Notes: generated by a model not told the origin, from the letters alone. Positions 25,936 to 39,977 are shown, counted from the stretch's first letter. The stretch: DNA of 64,000 bases from Pisaster brevispinus (GCA_023634235.1 JAMKCF010000012.1:16935884-16999883), one strand, 5' to 3'. Numbers and translations: made by a program.

Positions 25936-26976
25936 TTATTCAAGGCATAAACTAGGCCTAAACCCACCTTGCAAGAACTTTCCCACGTAGGTAGTAAGAA
26001 CCGCATGGGTAACGCATTGAATTAGCTCTTCAACGATTTACGTCAGAATGTCAGAAACGTATGATTTGCAGAGACCCAATATCTCTTTTGAGAAGACATG
26101 TTTATTCATTGCCTTTGACTGGTGAAACAATGAGATTTGGATGCATAAACGCTTACGTACAAACAGAACGCTAGCTTCAATGCCAGAAGTACACAACAAC
26201 CCAAATGCACCCGATGTGTGCCTTTACAGTGAGGGTGCAAAACAGCTAGTTACAGCCTTTACCTCAATTAAGGCTTAACCATCACGTGCAGTTTTTTACC
26301 CGAACACCCCCCCCCCCAGCAAATATTATGAAATTTGACAGAATCCAATCGAACGCTCTCCCGGCCATAAAACAAAACAAACAATAGTGTACGGTGCATT
26401 CTCTTTAAGTGGATTGGAGACGAGTACGCGCATGTCAATTTCACAGCCAATACGAGTTCAAACAATGCCTTCCGTACGTACACAAAACGGTATTTGTGCT
26501 GTGTTATTAAACAGACCTGTGGAGGTTGAACTGCGGGGAGGGGTTGGGGGTGTTACGGTCGAGATGACGTGGGAAATATTGAATTGTTATTAAAAAATAC
26601 TGATGCGGGGAGAACGAACCGTAAGGGTTCAACCCTCGGGAGAAAAATAATGGACACCGATATAGGCGATATTGTCTGCTTTTGTGCGATTGGTATTTAC
26701 TAAAAGTGAAGTGGTTTTCAGGTTGAAAGCTTTCTTGTTTTTCTAGCAGGTGGGCCCTACTGTTCAATCAGTGTCAGGTGTGCGCTCCCCAATGCTTCCC
26801 AATGTTGTCATTTTCAAAGAGACTTTGTTTGAACCAGATATGATTTAAGTTTATTAAACATTGCGACTAGTAGTATTTCTTGACATAAAACCATCGTAAG
26901 TCTTCTTTTAAGGGTGTTTGTGCAACTGCACGAGTACAGTTTGTTTATTTTATTGTGCTTTTTCTGTGTAAACACC

Positions 26977-27274
26977 GTTCCGTCCCAACTGTGGAATCTT
27001 CCCAACTATAGTTGGGACCGGTCCGAACTTTAGTGTTGCAGTTGGGACGGCCCAACTGTAGATGGGATCCAGAGATGGGTCGCCGAGCAGGGAACCAGTG
27101 GGTCCGAAAGAAACTTGAAAGGATCGAACATTAATTTCGATGTCCATTTGATTGGGATAAATCTACACTACAATCAGTCAGTACCACTGTCAGTATCATA
27201 AACATGCAACCCCTCTGCTCAGGTTTGAACCGGTACCAACTACATTTCTTGCGTTTCTAAAGTTGGGACGGAAC
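26977..27274. mobile_element. MITE with 14-bp perfect terminal inverted repeats
   Basis: GTTCCGTCCCAACT (26977-26990) and AGTTGGGACGGAAC (27261-27274) are exact complements. The CCCAACT motif recurs inside, including the perfect palindrome CCCAACTATAGTTGGG at 27001-27016. ACC directly flanks both ends, a possible 3-bp target duplication. No transposase ORF. Confidence 0.75.
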
Positions 27275-28267
27275 ACCACCACGAGTGTACTACATTCTGG
27301 CCATTTTGTAGGGAGATTCTTAACAAGTTTTCTAACAGCCCCGAAGAGCTGCCAGTAAGTTTATGATAACCGTCATTTAATGGCACAACAACCTTGGATT
27401 ACCCGTCTTATTCTTACCACTAATGGACTTGTTATCTTTTTATTCTAAGCACGTAAATGTCCCCTTTGCGCCAGAAGTTTTTTCGAAACCTCGGATTCAG
27501 CTTCATCTTCGGCTTATGCGTGTTCGCCATTTTGAATTCTCGTATCTGAGAAACACATGAATTCAAACTTACTTCAGTGACGCGGCGTATACACATGCCA
27601 GGGCCTCAGCGCTGCTTCGAAAAGGCCGCATATGGTACAATAATGTGTTAACATGGAAAAAGTTGGACTTTATCGGATTGAGTGCGGAGCGAGCCTTCGA
27701 CAAACTGCCGAAACAGACTTGAAACTTGAAAGCTTGCCTCACTGACCCACTTAGCGCGTTCGATACAATTAATGTGCCGCAACAGCGTGTGACTGTTCAC
27801 AGCCGGACCCGCAACATTAAAAACCTTTCTGACAACGTAGTTACTTTGTAGAATACGCTGGCTAGTCTGGAAAATGGATTGTCGGGTGCAAATGGAGCTC
27901 TGTCGCAGGCTCTCGGATTCTGTGCCAATTGCACTTTTCTCCTTCTATACCCTTTTCTGCTCCTTATGGATGTTTATTCTTCCGTCGCCTGCTTGCTTAG
28001 ATCTTGAAGGGTACTGGCACAGTTGTCGCACTCTGGCCCAGTGTGGATTTGGTTATTTGCAACCGTTGGGCCATATTACGAGGAAACCGAGATGTTCACA
28101 GGAGTGACTTAGGAGACACAATAAATAAAAGATGTGTAAAATGGGGCGAGTAAATGTTGGGAGAAGTAGTTTCAGCCGGCGGGTACTAAAGAAGAACAAA
28201 ATATTTGAGCTGGTGGTTTTTAAAGTGGTTCCAAAATGATTAAAAAGGCAGCATGACAAGGAAATGT
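27275..28267. other. Gene-free region
   Basis: Unique sequence between the MITE and the LINE fragment. An ORF at 27874-28107 shows no recognised domain and no supporting splice or start context. Confidence 0.45.
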
Positions 28268-28504
28268 CTAGCAATCTATCCCATAACTAGTGCACAGGGT
28301 CCTTGGGGCACCACAGATGGACTAGCTCTGACCTTCCCTGTCCCTGTACTTGGCGAGGTAGCTAGCTCTCTGCAGGTCACTGTTGCTCAGATCTGTCCAC
28401 TCCCTGATGTTGTCCTCCCACCTATTCGTCTGTCTGCCTCTTTTCCTGCTCCCTGTGCGGGTGCCCATGCAGGAACGGGTGCCCCGCAGGATGGTCTGTG
28501 CAAG
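28268..28504 (-). pseudogene. 3' end of a non-LTR retrotransposon (LINE) ORF2, broken
   Basis: Read on the minus strand from 28504, the translation contains LAQTILRGT, then RKRGRQTNRWEDNIREWTDL. This is the basic KRGRQ-RWEDNI-EWT block typical of the extreme C-terminus of LINE reverse-transcriptase polyproteins, from memory of that family. A TAG at 28322-28324 interrupts the frame. The same frame then continues for 17 codons, with ICGAPRTL and SYGID, to a TAG at 28268. An in-frame TGA lies just upstream at 28505-28507, and no RT catalytic core is seen beyond it. It is therefore a 5'-truncated, mutated fragment. A forward ORF over the same bases is its shadow. Confidence 0.8.
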
Positions 28505-29714
28505 TCAGAAATGGACGTAAATAATAAGCAAACTTAAAACAAATTACTTCTATTAGGCTCAATATGTTTTAGGAAATTTGTCAAGACAACAAAAGACAAT
28601 GGCTTTATGATTTCCCTTGATTTCGAGTTGCTACTATGAATGTATAACCAGTACTGTCTGAGCTACCATCGGGTCGTCAAGGGATCTTTCAAAGTTTCAA
28701 CCACCATATTGTTATTGTTGGGTTTGTTTGTTTGTTAGGTTTGTTGGGTTTGTTTTTTAGGACATCTTCCTCGATTCCACTTCACACTTAATGTTAAGTG
28801 GAAAGTCGGTTCACTTTGTCTTTCCTCTGTGTACCTTCTCACGTTGTTTCACAAAAATGGTCTCTTTGGCTTTTATTTACAGATTTATATTATATTATTT
28901 TTGTGTGTATTTAAACAAAAGTTCTATATCCGGGAATGGGGCTGCCACACCCCGGGTCAAAATTGCTCCCTTTCCGGTTCATGCCAGAGTATTAAGAAAA
29001 GTGCTTTTTTAGTCCGATTTCGGATTGTTCGGAACTGGAACTATTTAGAGGGTACGAATTTAAACTTCTTCTGAAATTGAGTTATGCATATAAGTGTTGA
29101 TTATCTCACCACCTTGGTTTCTATAAATATTACTTGTGCAATTGGCTGATTTCATTCAATGCGATGTTCCAAGGCAAATTTAATATAAGCCTTTTAGGTC
29201 ATTGCCACGGACAAACACGTATTATGACCGTAACGTAATGCACCCGATCCAGAAACGAAATACACGCAATAAAATCACACATGCTGAAAGTAAACCGCCA
29301 CATGGTCTCGTTGTACTACATTATTGTATTACACTCAATTAGTTTGGCAAAGTTCACCATCAACAAGGCGAAGAAGCTTGTGGGGGGGGGGGAACTCTGG
29401 TAAGATAAAACGTGTCCAGTGTCATTGACTGTGATGACAAATAGGGATGGAGATACCATTCTCTTATTGATATATAACATTAGATCTACTAAGGATATGG
29501 TGAAATGAACGCGTTGACACAAATACGTGGGTAAAGGCTATACTTTGTAACTAAATGTTACTTCGGGGCGGAAAGCCATCTGTAGCTATGTTTCCTATGT
29601 GCTATAACATTATTACCTGCTGATATCAATTACACGCACAAACATGAAGCAGGTATATTATGATGTCCTCCCAGTCTCGGTTTGGCTGTGTTGATTTTGA
29701 ATGGAGCAAAGGCA

Positions 29715-30070
29715 GGATGGCCACATCTTGTGGAGCAGTCTGTAGTGTACCGTTTTCAAGTTTTGGCGTTCACAGAGTGTGGGTTCGAATCCCGGCCTGA
29801 CTGGTTTCGGTGATTGTGTCTTTGAATAAGATAGTGGTTGTGTCCTTCGGGTGAGACGTCAAGCCGCAGGTCCCGTGTACTATAAGAGATAAAGTGTGCT
29901 TAGAAGAACACAGAACACTTATTGCGGAAGGTTTACCTCGGTGTTTCTGGTTTAATGCAAGCCCCCTCTTCTAAAGGTACCACCAGGCTTTCAAGCTACC
30001 ATGATTGAGTTCGCTTTTATGAGGCATCCTTGGTTTTATTACAAAAAAATAATGATAATAATAATAATAT
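29715..30070 (+). repeat. tRNA-derived SINE with A/T-rich tail
   Basis: A B box, GGTTCGAATCC, lies at 29782-29792. The body follows with TGTGTCCTTCGGGTGAGACG and AAGCCGCAGGTCCCGTGTAC (29839-29880), a block that looks like a conserved invertebrate SINE body. The 3' end runs into A7 and ATA repeats (about 30043-30070). The A box is poorly preserved. Confidence 0.65.
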
Positions 30071-33000
30071 ACTAATTATAATACGCTGTGAGAAGGTCAC
30101 CGCGCCTTAAAGTTCCTAAAACCTGCCCAACAAATATGTTTTATGAACACCAGACGAATCTTTTAACATCGGGGGCTTGCCCCGCTATGCAATCTGGGTT
30201 TGTTTGTTTTTAAAAAAAATGGAAGGATGTCCTTAATACTCAAGATGGTCCCACTTAGCCACTTTGATCAAATCCTTTGGCTCGGGTAACAAGATCTAAT
30301 GGATATAGAGTTGTATGCCTTGGTGCGCGTATGAAGTGTCAGTAATCAACAACGTGTTTAATTTGACCTAAATTCTCTAGAATCATAATCCTCTGCACCT
30401 TACTTCCTTACTATCTATCAGGATACTTCAGACAACACGTCAATCTTACGCGTAAATTACCGCCAATCTTGTCAACCTTCTTGTCCGATTATGTCGTTTA
30501 CTCTTTCGTTTGTTTTCTGAAACCCGAGGTCTAAAGTCGAACGGAGGAAGATTCCAGCCGCTCTCCGATTATTCATGACTGCAACAAATGCGCCAGTAAG
30601 ATGTGAGGTAATTCAGAATGCAAGATAATATCTGGTGATGCGGCACTCTACTGTCTCCAGAGCGAGATCGCTTTCGATAAATTGGGAAATTGAGCAAAAT
30701 TGGAGTCCCACTGGTAGAGATAGCGCAGGAAAACTCGATACATGACAGTGGCGCCGTTCAAGCCAATCTCTTATAAATACGATTGATTTAGACGTATGAT
30801 GCATTTTTTTTATTTATTTTAAAATATTGTTTATAGCCTATGCATCGTTTAATCTTGGAATCTGGCAGCAGAATTGATACATTGATTTTAATTATTCGCA
30901 TTGGATAGAATGCACCGTCTCGGCATCAGTCACGTTATTTTGATTATAGGAAATTATTTTTGAAATACAATTCCACTCTCTAAAGATTACGTTACTAAAA
31001 ATACTTAAAAACTTCCTTTAATTTGCGGGGAGGAATGCATTTCCTTCCTTCTACAACGACGTCGTCGGAGAAATATCCCCCAAAATAACTCCATGCAAGC
31101 GGCGGATATCAACAATGTATCCCGGCTCTTGGTGTAGTCCCAAAGGTTACATTAAGGTCAGTACATTAATGTCTCGCCGCGCACACGCATGGACGTTTGC
31201 TTTAATAGGACAAACATCCATGTCCTGTCTGTTCTCTCATGTTTGCTGATTTCAGTTATTACTGGCTGTGACTCCCACCAATCGTCATGTTTCTCGGGGA
31301 TTGCCAACGGAGCAATTAATTAACTGTCTTCTGAGAGAGAAGACATGATGATAATGTGTCTCAATCAAACACGTTCTCTTCAATTGCCAATGATGTGGGT
31401 GTACAATGGCTACTCAGTGTGCATGTGTGCATGTGTTCATGGATTTTTCTGGGTTTTTTTTTTAATGAGACTAATTGGACCCGGTGCATGTACTTGCGAC
31501 CAGCGTGGGAAACATTCCCAAGTTTCCTGGCAACATGGACGATTCGGCTCATCCGCAATGTTGTACAGGTTAATAACCTACGCAGGAATGTGCTATACAC
31601 TCGATTGCGCGCCTTTTGATGGCATCACCGAGTGTACACGCGTGGTGTGTCACTGGCCTGGTGTGGACGCACCACAGTTCACGTTGTGGAGAAGACGAAA
31701 ACAAATAACGCGGCATGTGTTTACAATATGTTGCCCTCCGTATTAATCACGAAGCTCATTTGTTCTCTGGTAAAATAATTCCTCAACCATTTTAAGGCCG
31801 ATTGCGCCAGGCTGGAGACGAACCCAATGTATCTTTTTAAACAACGCGTCATTTAGCGCCGTTGAATCCAAGGAAAAGTCAAGTCTCCTTTTTGGGAAGG
31901 GGGGGGGGGGTGGGTGGGGGTGTTGGGGGAACAGTTAACAACACGAACTTTGACATTTTGTAATTCCACAAAGTGTGCGCCATTCCATGGAGCTAAGGGA
32001 CGGCAAATAACCCACTCCAACGCAGGCAATTATCGGCTATCGTGAAGCACGCCGGCTTCGCCTGAACGAGACTAAACGTATACTTTAGTAAACGTATACT
32101 GAGAAAAAGGGGGCAAATATGCCAGACATATAAGCAGAGTAACCTCCGCCCTCCGTCAAAACTCTTTCGTTGAGAACAAATCAACACATATAATGAAGTA
32201 AATCTTTATCAGGCTGCCAACATATTCCTCGAAAGTCTTCATTGCAATTCAGAAAGGGACCTGCAATTTTCTCTTTTGACCTCATTTTGATTAACCGTTG
32301 ATTTGATTGGAGGAGATAAAACCAAGGTGCACGCACCGAGATGACGTCGCATGGTTCAATTATAGAGGGCGTTGCTTCCACGTCAAGATGACACATCGTT
32401 GAGGCGCAGGAAGCGCGGGTCAAGAAGCGAGAGCAAAGGGTCGGCTTTGCTGTAAAACTTCCGAACGCGTAAGAATCCTTTGTTTTTTGAGGATTTCGGC
32501 TAACGAGCAGTCGACACACTTTGTGATTTTAATATCATGTCAGATACCAAGTCATCTGTCGTAGGTATTAAATGAATCGTCCTATAAAATGCGATTTCAA
32601 GACCCGGCTATACAATGATTGTGATATACATCTTTATCTTTCCACGATTGGCGCCACCTGGTTCTCGGTCTCTTACAAAACAGTGGTAGGTGTCAGCACT
32701 GGCCAGTCGTCAGTGGATCTGACATGATTATCACGTACAAGCTCTTGAAGATGAAGAAAAAGTGCCGTGGATAAAAATAAACAGCAGGCAAAGAAACTGA
32801 CCGCAACGCACGACGGCCCAAGACGGGTTTGAAATCACCGGCGCCGGGCGCGTGCCCCTGGAAAATTAGCGGCATCATCACGCGACGGTTGTCCGGACCA
32901 TGTCTGGGTCGAGTACACTCGTTGAGTACACGGGAGGGGGGCATTGCACATCAAAGCGAGTGTCCCGCCTTCTTAATTAAGTTGATTTGGACTCGGCTCA

Positions 33001-36000
33001 TTTTCATTTCTTTTTTTAAGAGTCGCTATTATCAGAAAGCCGACTGGAATTAGAATACTACCGCCAGTTCAGAAATGTGGGCACGAGGTTAATGGGTTGT
33101 TTCAAATGTGAACCCTCAGGTTTTTTTTTTTATTCACTTACGCCGGTTTATTTTTAAAACAGCTTTAACATTGTCACCTCACTCCGTCTGGGTGACATTC
33201 GGCAATTTTCCCCTCAGATTAAAGAACCGTTCTTATGGATTCACGCCGCGTCCGCACTTTGCAAAATGAGCAATTTCAAATTCCTCGTATCATGGTAGTG
33301 AATTATAAACTCGGTGTCCTGACGAGTGGATCGTCGATTTGTTCCCAAAGCACTTCCCGAGTGCTGACACCTCGTCGCATGAATCATCTCACTGTTTAAA
33401 CCATCTGTTCCCATTAACTCACATTCAAAAGTTTGGATACACTTGTTTTGGAAGGGTCATTTTGTGAAGCTATATCTCGTTGCCCCCCCCCCCCCCCGCC
33501 ACCTTTCAATGTTGGCTCTCATCGCGTGGTCTGCGCTCCAGCTGGGGTTAACAACATTGAGGGGGGGGGGGGGTTGCGGATAACGGGGCAGGGTATGTTG
33601 AGTATTCCCTGGCCCAGGCATTTTGGCCGGGATTGTAGCCCCCTCAGTAAATATTTGGTTAATACAAAAAGCAAACGTTTCTGGGAAGGAGTGTCGACGC
33701 TAAACTTGCAGCTACATTTTTGGTGACTGTCACCCAAAGCTGTCGATGTTATTTCTTCTAAAGGCTATCCATTTAGCCCCCAACTATGCGGTGTATACAC
33801 CCACCGACCGACATCGTGTTCTCCCCATGAAAATAATCTCAACGTACCCTCGAAACATTTGTTCGCTATCGCTTTCCGGATCGTGTGCGATCATTCTTTA
33901 AAGAGTGCGTGTATTACATGTATACCAATAATTGAGTTTACACAGATCGATTATTGTTGGTTGAAATGTTCAAATTCACTGGGATGAGGGAAGTATCAAT
34001 GAATGTTTATCGAATAAAAGGAAGTATACCCCCCCCCTTCCAGCCATGCCCATCAACTCATAGAAGCCAATTACAACAAGGTAAATCCAAAAAACCTGAA
34101 CTAAAAGTGAACATGTTTGACGCCACCACATAAAGTTACTAAATGTGCAGGGGAAAAATAGACTAGTTTAAATCTAGCAGTGCTCTATATATAGGTTTGT
34201 GGGTCAAGCGTAAAAACGTAAATGAGACTCTCCCTCTCCCCCTCTAGTCGACCGTGGTCGGAATCACGTTGAGATTTGCCCATTCATGTCCGTCCATCAT
34301 TAAGTTAGGAAGATCAGTTGGAGGCACCCTGATGTCCCTATCAACTATACATCTGTTTAGTTGAGCTTTCGTCTTCTCGTATTTGTCCTTCCATGTTTCG
34401 GTGACCACGTGATAAGCTGAGAGACAGGTCCTATTTTATGTTTTTGATGAGTGCCCTGCAAGTCTCCAATGAAATAGAGCGTCCCTCCCGAGTCATAAAC
34501 ACGTTGCTGACACGGTTTCCTAGTCGGTGTGACACAGAACCCTGGACAGTTTGACCCCCAAACGGGTCAATTTGACTCCAAATTTTAGTTATACTTGCTT
34601 GGATGTGAATCTGGGTCAACTTGATAGAGTGAATGTATGGATGACCCGTTACAACAATGAAATGTTTATTTGTTTTCCAATTACTAAAGGATTCTTTCAT
34701 GAGTTCCTTATTTTGAAGTTCAACATCGTCTAGCGTTTTAAAAGTCATCTGAATCAGTATTGCCACCTCTTCAAGCTTTCTTAAAGGAATCATAAAAAGT
34801 CGTCAATATTTTCAAGACACAACAGAGTGCTACTTCTTTTGAAGCCCGCCAACCCTCCCCTTAAAACTTGTCAGGCCTTCGGTATAGTTCCCCGTTAGAC
34901 CCCAAGTTCTTCACTTCATGGATTTAAATATTTAACTGCACGGTCAAACTCAATTTTGCGATGCATTGTTTTCCAATAGGTAAAGTCAGCATGGAAGTGG
35001 GGGAAAATTACAAGTCTGTATATACATCACGTTCAAATGGTGTAAAATGCAATTCCATTTGATACCTTTTTTAAAGCAACATTTCAATAATGACACCATG
35101 GGACTGAAATCGAACACAGTGGCACGTTAAACCGTTTCACTGTGAGGTTCCCCGTTTTCGTATTATAGGTCTCTTGGAAAATGAGTGGATCACAAAACTA
35201 AATTTTGACGTTGGAGCCCCTCGTTAAGTCATCAAGTAATTAAGAGTAATTACCATGCAATTGTTTTGTTTTTAAAGTCGTAGTAATCCATCGAACGAAG
35301 AGATATATCTTCTCTGACAATCACTCTTCTTCTGCTGGGAAAGGTTTGACAATATTTAATGGACACCGACGATGTCTGGTGCCTAACGTCCAATGGTAGT
35401 AACGACAATCCCTACCAATACTTTGTTCGGATCCATGTCAAAGGCATATCTAAATAACGCGCGAGCAAATATTAAAATGCTGAACAGCTGAACTTCTTAA
35501 TCTCTTGTCAATTTATCCCCGAGATAAAAGCTGTTGGATCAGATAGAATTGCTGATGAGTCTAGCCGTTGTGGAACATCGTCGGTTAGGCATAAAACATA
35601 CAAGATAATCTGATACGACGTGTTAAATTGGATGGGTAGATCAGGATCCAGTCCCTAGGGGTATCGAGGGTAGATTTTACCTTCTGTCTCAATATTTGAG
35701 TGTTATGATTTGCCCTGGAATTCGATGCACATTTAACAGACCATAACCGGTGTATATTAACCGTATTCTTGATTACTCGCAATATAATAGGAGAAATTTG
35801 CATGTAACTTATCGGGAGCTGTATCAAGTGCGGTCGTGGAGGATGCAAAGACGGAAGACGGCCAGATTGGTGGATAACGTAAGTTGTTCAGATATAATTT
35901 AAGACTCCACAAAATTGAGGATCCACAAACTTATTGCTTGTTCAATTATTGATAAGGAAACTGATCAAATCGCGTTGTGTAAACGGGAGACGAAGACGGG

Positions 36001-37241
36001 TTTAATTGCAGAGGGAAAAGCTGTGTAAGTTGTCTTACGTTAGACACCCACTTAGATAAATAACAATGTGTGTCAATGGACGACTTGGTCTTGTCTATTA
36101 TGTACGGCCTGGTGCATCCTGTGGGACGGTCCAGCCAGGCATATTTAATACTGACCTTCCCTCGAACTCGACCGGCTGTAAAACTGGACTTCTTACTTTA
36201 AAAGGGTCGCGGCATTAGTATTTGTACGATGAAAGACCTGTGGTGAGAGGATGATAAACGTTGCAAAGGGCCGACCGGGGCTCGAAAATTGCTGGATTTA
36301 TTTTTGCCGCGAAACATGAACCCGGTCGTGGATGAAGAGGAATTGCAACGTGCCCGTAATGTCATCTTTAACCCGCGCCGGGGCTCAAAGTAGACAGTGT
36401 TAAAATGTTTGCTCTTTATACAATTGCCAAATAGAAATACTGTGGGAAATGCCGGACGGTAATGCAAACAACTCACTCTTTCCTGAGAATTGTCTTTACT
36501 GTGAAATTTCGTACAGTGCGACAAGCCAATAATGCATGGCAAAGCTAAATAACGAGCTTGAAATAAGTGGGGTTTTTATCGTTACAACGTACATGTACCA
36601 TTTTGTCCAGCTATAAATTCGCCAACATTATACATGACAACAACTGTTTGATCCCCCTTGTTCGGTGGCTCAAAATATCCCACGTATAATGCACGATTGA
36701 AACATACATGTTTAGTGAATTTAATTGGTTTTATCAACACGTAAAAGTAACTTCTCTAAATCGATTATCAACAGAACAGCGACGTAACTATTAGTGGAGT
36801 TAGGGGGTTTTGGGGCACGTGCCTAATTCCAATTGAGGCTCTTGCTTTCACCCCCCCCCCCTCCGGGGCGGGGCAAGAGTGAAATTTTACGAGAGTAAAA
36901 TGTAAAACTTGTAAATGCTTTAATGCGATTACTTCAATGTTTTTTAAAACAGTTTTTCCATTTACAAACAGATAATGATTTTGTTTGTACACTCACGTAA
37001 AATTTTCTTTGAAAAAAAAACCCCTAGTAAATGGCAAAACAAGAGCGCTGAAAGGTGGCTTCTTGAGAGGTATGGAAACGGAAACTACAATTTTAATTGG
37101 TCAGAAGTGCCCCATGAAATCAAATTGTACCCCCCACCCCGTGTGGCCCCAAAAATGTACCCTTGTTTCGGCGCAGCCGTATCAACTTTGATAACTTGCG
37201 ACTGCATAACATGTGCGGCGTAGTGGCTCTGTTTGTCACTT

Positions 37242-37328
37242 TATATAAACTAAACCAGTATATTAAACTCATATAAACTGAACCTGCATATTTAAACTGA
37301 TATGAGCTAAACCGGTTTATTAAACTCA
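37242..37328. repeat. Tandem array, 28-29-bp unit, 3 copies
   Basis: Three diverged units of the pattern ATATAAACTAAACCNGTATA + TTAAACTC, ending near 37328. Confidence 0.65.
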
Positions 37329-38138
37329 CATGTCTTAACTTGGTGTCATGGATTAAAATATGTGTATAAACGTCAACAAGTATGTATAAATATGGCTGCA
37401 TCGACAGTTAACGGTCGTTTAATTTAATGGTATAATGGTATTTTGACCAGAATGGACTGTCGGAGCGCCGCTGAAATTGAGTGATTTAATTTTTTTGTTT
37501 TGCTTTCTTCCTTCTTCAATTAGTAACACTACAGTTTTTTTCCTCCGTATTGTCCACAACATTTCTATCATTTCATCTAAAAATAAACTATTAATGCAGG
37601 AGATAGTGTGAACAAAATATGTGTCAAAGCAATGGGATCTGTAATCTGCTGGGATTTGACGAGTGGATAAAAAAAAACACACACACACACACAAAGGTTT
37701 ACATATGTATACATTCAGCCAACTTGCACAGGAAAAAAAAACCCGCGGGCATTTTTTCGTTGCTTCCTTATCTCTTTCTTCTCTCGTGTATGAGTTCCCA
37801 TAACGTTGATTCATGTAAGGTTGTTTTTCCCCCCTGCTGTTTCAAGCACATGACTCCTCATGAATGTTGATTGTCAATGATTCATTAGGTTGAGATCCAT
37901 CAGGGAGTCGCGTGGTTTACACCGATGTAGACGCTATCATGATCTTAAACATGAGCTTATAACTGTAATGCGGAGATGGACATTGATGACACCATTCGGG
38001 GTTCGTTCAACTCTACCGTTGTAACAACCGACCATGTTGTAATGCATGTGGTAATGTTACGGTCATGGATTCATTGAATGTGTTGATGACACGGCAAAAT
38101 ATAAAACATCCGCTAGCAAATTAAACCGTGTTGTTCAG

Positions 38139-38162
38139 GCGGTGGTAGTCTAGCGGTATACC
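38139..38162 (+). repeat. tRNA-like A-box fragment
   Basis: GCGGTGGTAGTCTAGCGGTA resembles the 5' end of a tRNA or SINE head, but no B box follows at the expected distance. Probably an interrupted SINE. Confidence 0.3.
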
Positions 38163-39977
38163 GTATATGTTTTAAAAAATAAGAAATAATCAAACGGGGG
38201 ACTCGGAATTTACCCGTTTGTTAGAACTATACAATTTCTAGCAAGAATATTTAAAGGGATGTATTCCTCAATGACTATCCTGATACCATGAAAATTATGA
38301 GCGAATATGTGAACAGTTGTGTTTTCTTTCTTACCAATGCTGTGCTCACCCGTTGAACAATAAAACGGGATCACTTCAAGACGTGTATTACGCGGACGAG
38401 TTTGTTTCAGTACGAGATCTCGTAAGCATCAGTAACAAAAAACATGTGAGATTCTTTGTTCCAATCAACATTCACAGAGACGAAATGTCTGTGCATCAGA
38501 ATTTAGAGCCACGTCTTCGCAGACAATCTCGCCGTAAGAATGTCTGCATTTTGAAGCACGAATCTTCGTTTCATGAAGGTTGATTGACAATCCCCCATTT
38601 ACTTCAAGGCCAATTGAGATAACTCCGTCTATAAGGATCCCATGGACTTCATTAGAGACTTCTAACTCAAGCTTGTTTTAAAGGGTGGCCATCGGGGGTT
38701 AGAACCTCGTTATGAAGCCAATATGATTTACTTCTTATGAAAGCCCCTTTTCACATTACAGAGGCAATTCCCAGGAAATATAACCCGGGAAATTCCCGGG
38801 GAACTTTTAACCCACACCTTCACCCCCTTGGTGAAGGTGGTCTTCTGATTATCCTCCTTCCGGTTAGTTCAAATTAGACGAACAATATATATCAGTAAAT
38901 CATTTTCATGTTGCATACTACACCCTTCTTTTGTATTTCTCTTCTTTCATTCAAACTAACAAATTCACCCCAACCAATTAGTTGACCCTCCTACTGTTTG
39001 ATCATTCAATATCATCTTCTGTGGTTTTCAATCAATGATAAACATTTACGATATCATGTGGTTTAGTTAGGTATCACACAGTTCAGTTCTGTGCAGAGTT
39101 GTGACACCCTGCACAACTCGTGTTTTCTTCGTCATATTTTGTTTGCAGGTCATCCGACAAAGATGATCCGACAAGGATGATAAAATTATATTTTAATCCA
39201 ATTATTACCCTGTTGTAAAGTGCAGTTACAGGATATATTAAACGATTGGTGATAATTGTCATCTGGAGGCTGAATTGATATTGCAGAAATTGTGAATATG
39301 GATGAGAAAGCCATCTGTATACAAATCGGGTGGTCTTTGGTTTCGCCTGACTGGCTTCGCGTAACAATACGCCAACGCCCGGAAATATTCGAAGGTCACT
39401 TTACAAAGAAACGCTACTAGAACATTGAACCTGTCTGTATTTTGCTTTCAAAATGCATTTTGATACTTGTAACTTGTAATTTTGCATCGGCGTAATTTCA
39501 GTATAAATGCAGTTTGCTTCGGCTGGACTGATAACACTATCGGGAAAAAAAAGACTTACAAAACTGGCAATGCCTCAACAGATCCTAATTCGTGTAGCTC
39601 TTTAGAAGTGATAGTTCCATGACTGAAAATCTCTGTCCATGCTTTCCCTCCCTTTTATCACGAGAACGTAAATCCTGCTTAGTATTGAACATTGGTTGTC
39701 TAGAGGAAGCCAGTGTACCCTTGTACATGTATCGATCGAAGTGCAACATATTAGATGGACCTCGCATCCTGCCTTGATGATGAGCAGGAAAAGAGGACGT
39801 GTGAGGCTTTGATCAAACACTAATGCAAGGCTTCTTGCTGATAATTGCGCACTACCATCAAGGTTACAATGTCTGATAACAACTTACGTTAGGGTTGTTC
39901 AGAGCATCTGTAGAACCGCACCTCGGTACCTTAGTTTTTGTAAAGTTTTTTTAATAGTTTTTTTCTTTGAGGAATTG
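38163..39977. other. Gene-free region
   Basis: Unique sequence with a short hairpin at 38815-38839 (CACCTTCACC / GGTGAAGGTG) and a CCCGGGAAATTCCCGGG near-palindrome near 38784. No gene is supported. Confidence 0.45.

Larger units (their letters stand above)
21331..26976. other. Gene-free region
   Basis: Besides separately listed repeats it holds a GC-rich island at about 24530-24710 with only a short minus-strand frame, and C11 at 26307-26317. An ORF at 22177-22485 is AT-rich with no recognisable domain. No gene is supported. Confidence 0.5.
28505..38138. other. Long gene-free region
   Basis: No supportable gene. Apart from the SINE at 29715 and the array at 37242 it contains G/C runs at 29382, 31899, 33483, 33561 and 36851, and an AC repeat near 37676-37694. 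GGGTCA-containing sequence at 34530-34640 may be a decayed relative of the MITEs at 59426 and 61892. Larger ORFs (31345-31746, 32181-32519, 34431-34793, 36198-36542) lack protein-like features I recognise. Confidence 0.5.

Noticed and set aside
28253..28537. Forward proline-rich ORF
   Set aside because: It is the antisense shadow of the LINE ORF2 fragment on the minus strand.
31345..31746. 133-residue ORF as a gene
   Set aside because: Composition is irregular, it overlaps other open frames on both strands, and no domain or splice context was seen.
35551..35580. CTGATGAG hammerhead-like core
   Set aside because: No matching stem II and no CGAAA at the needed position.
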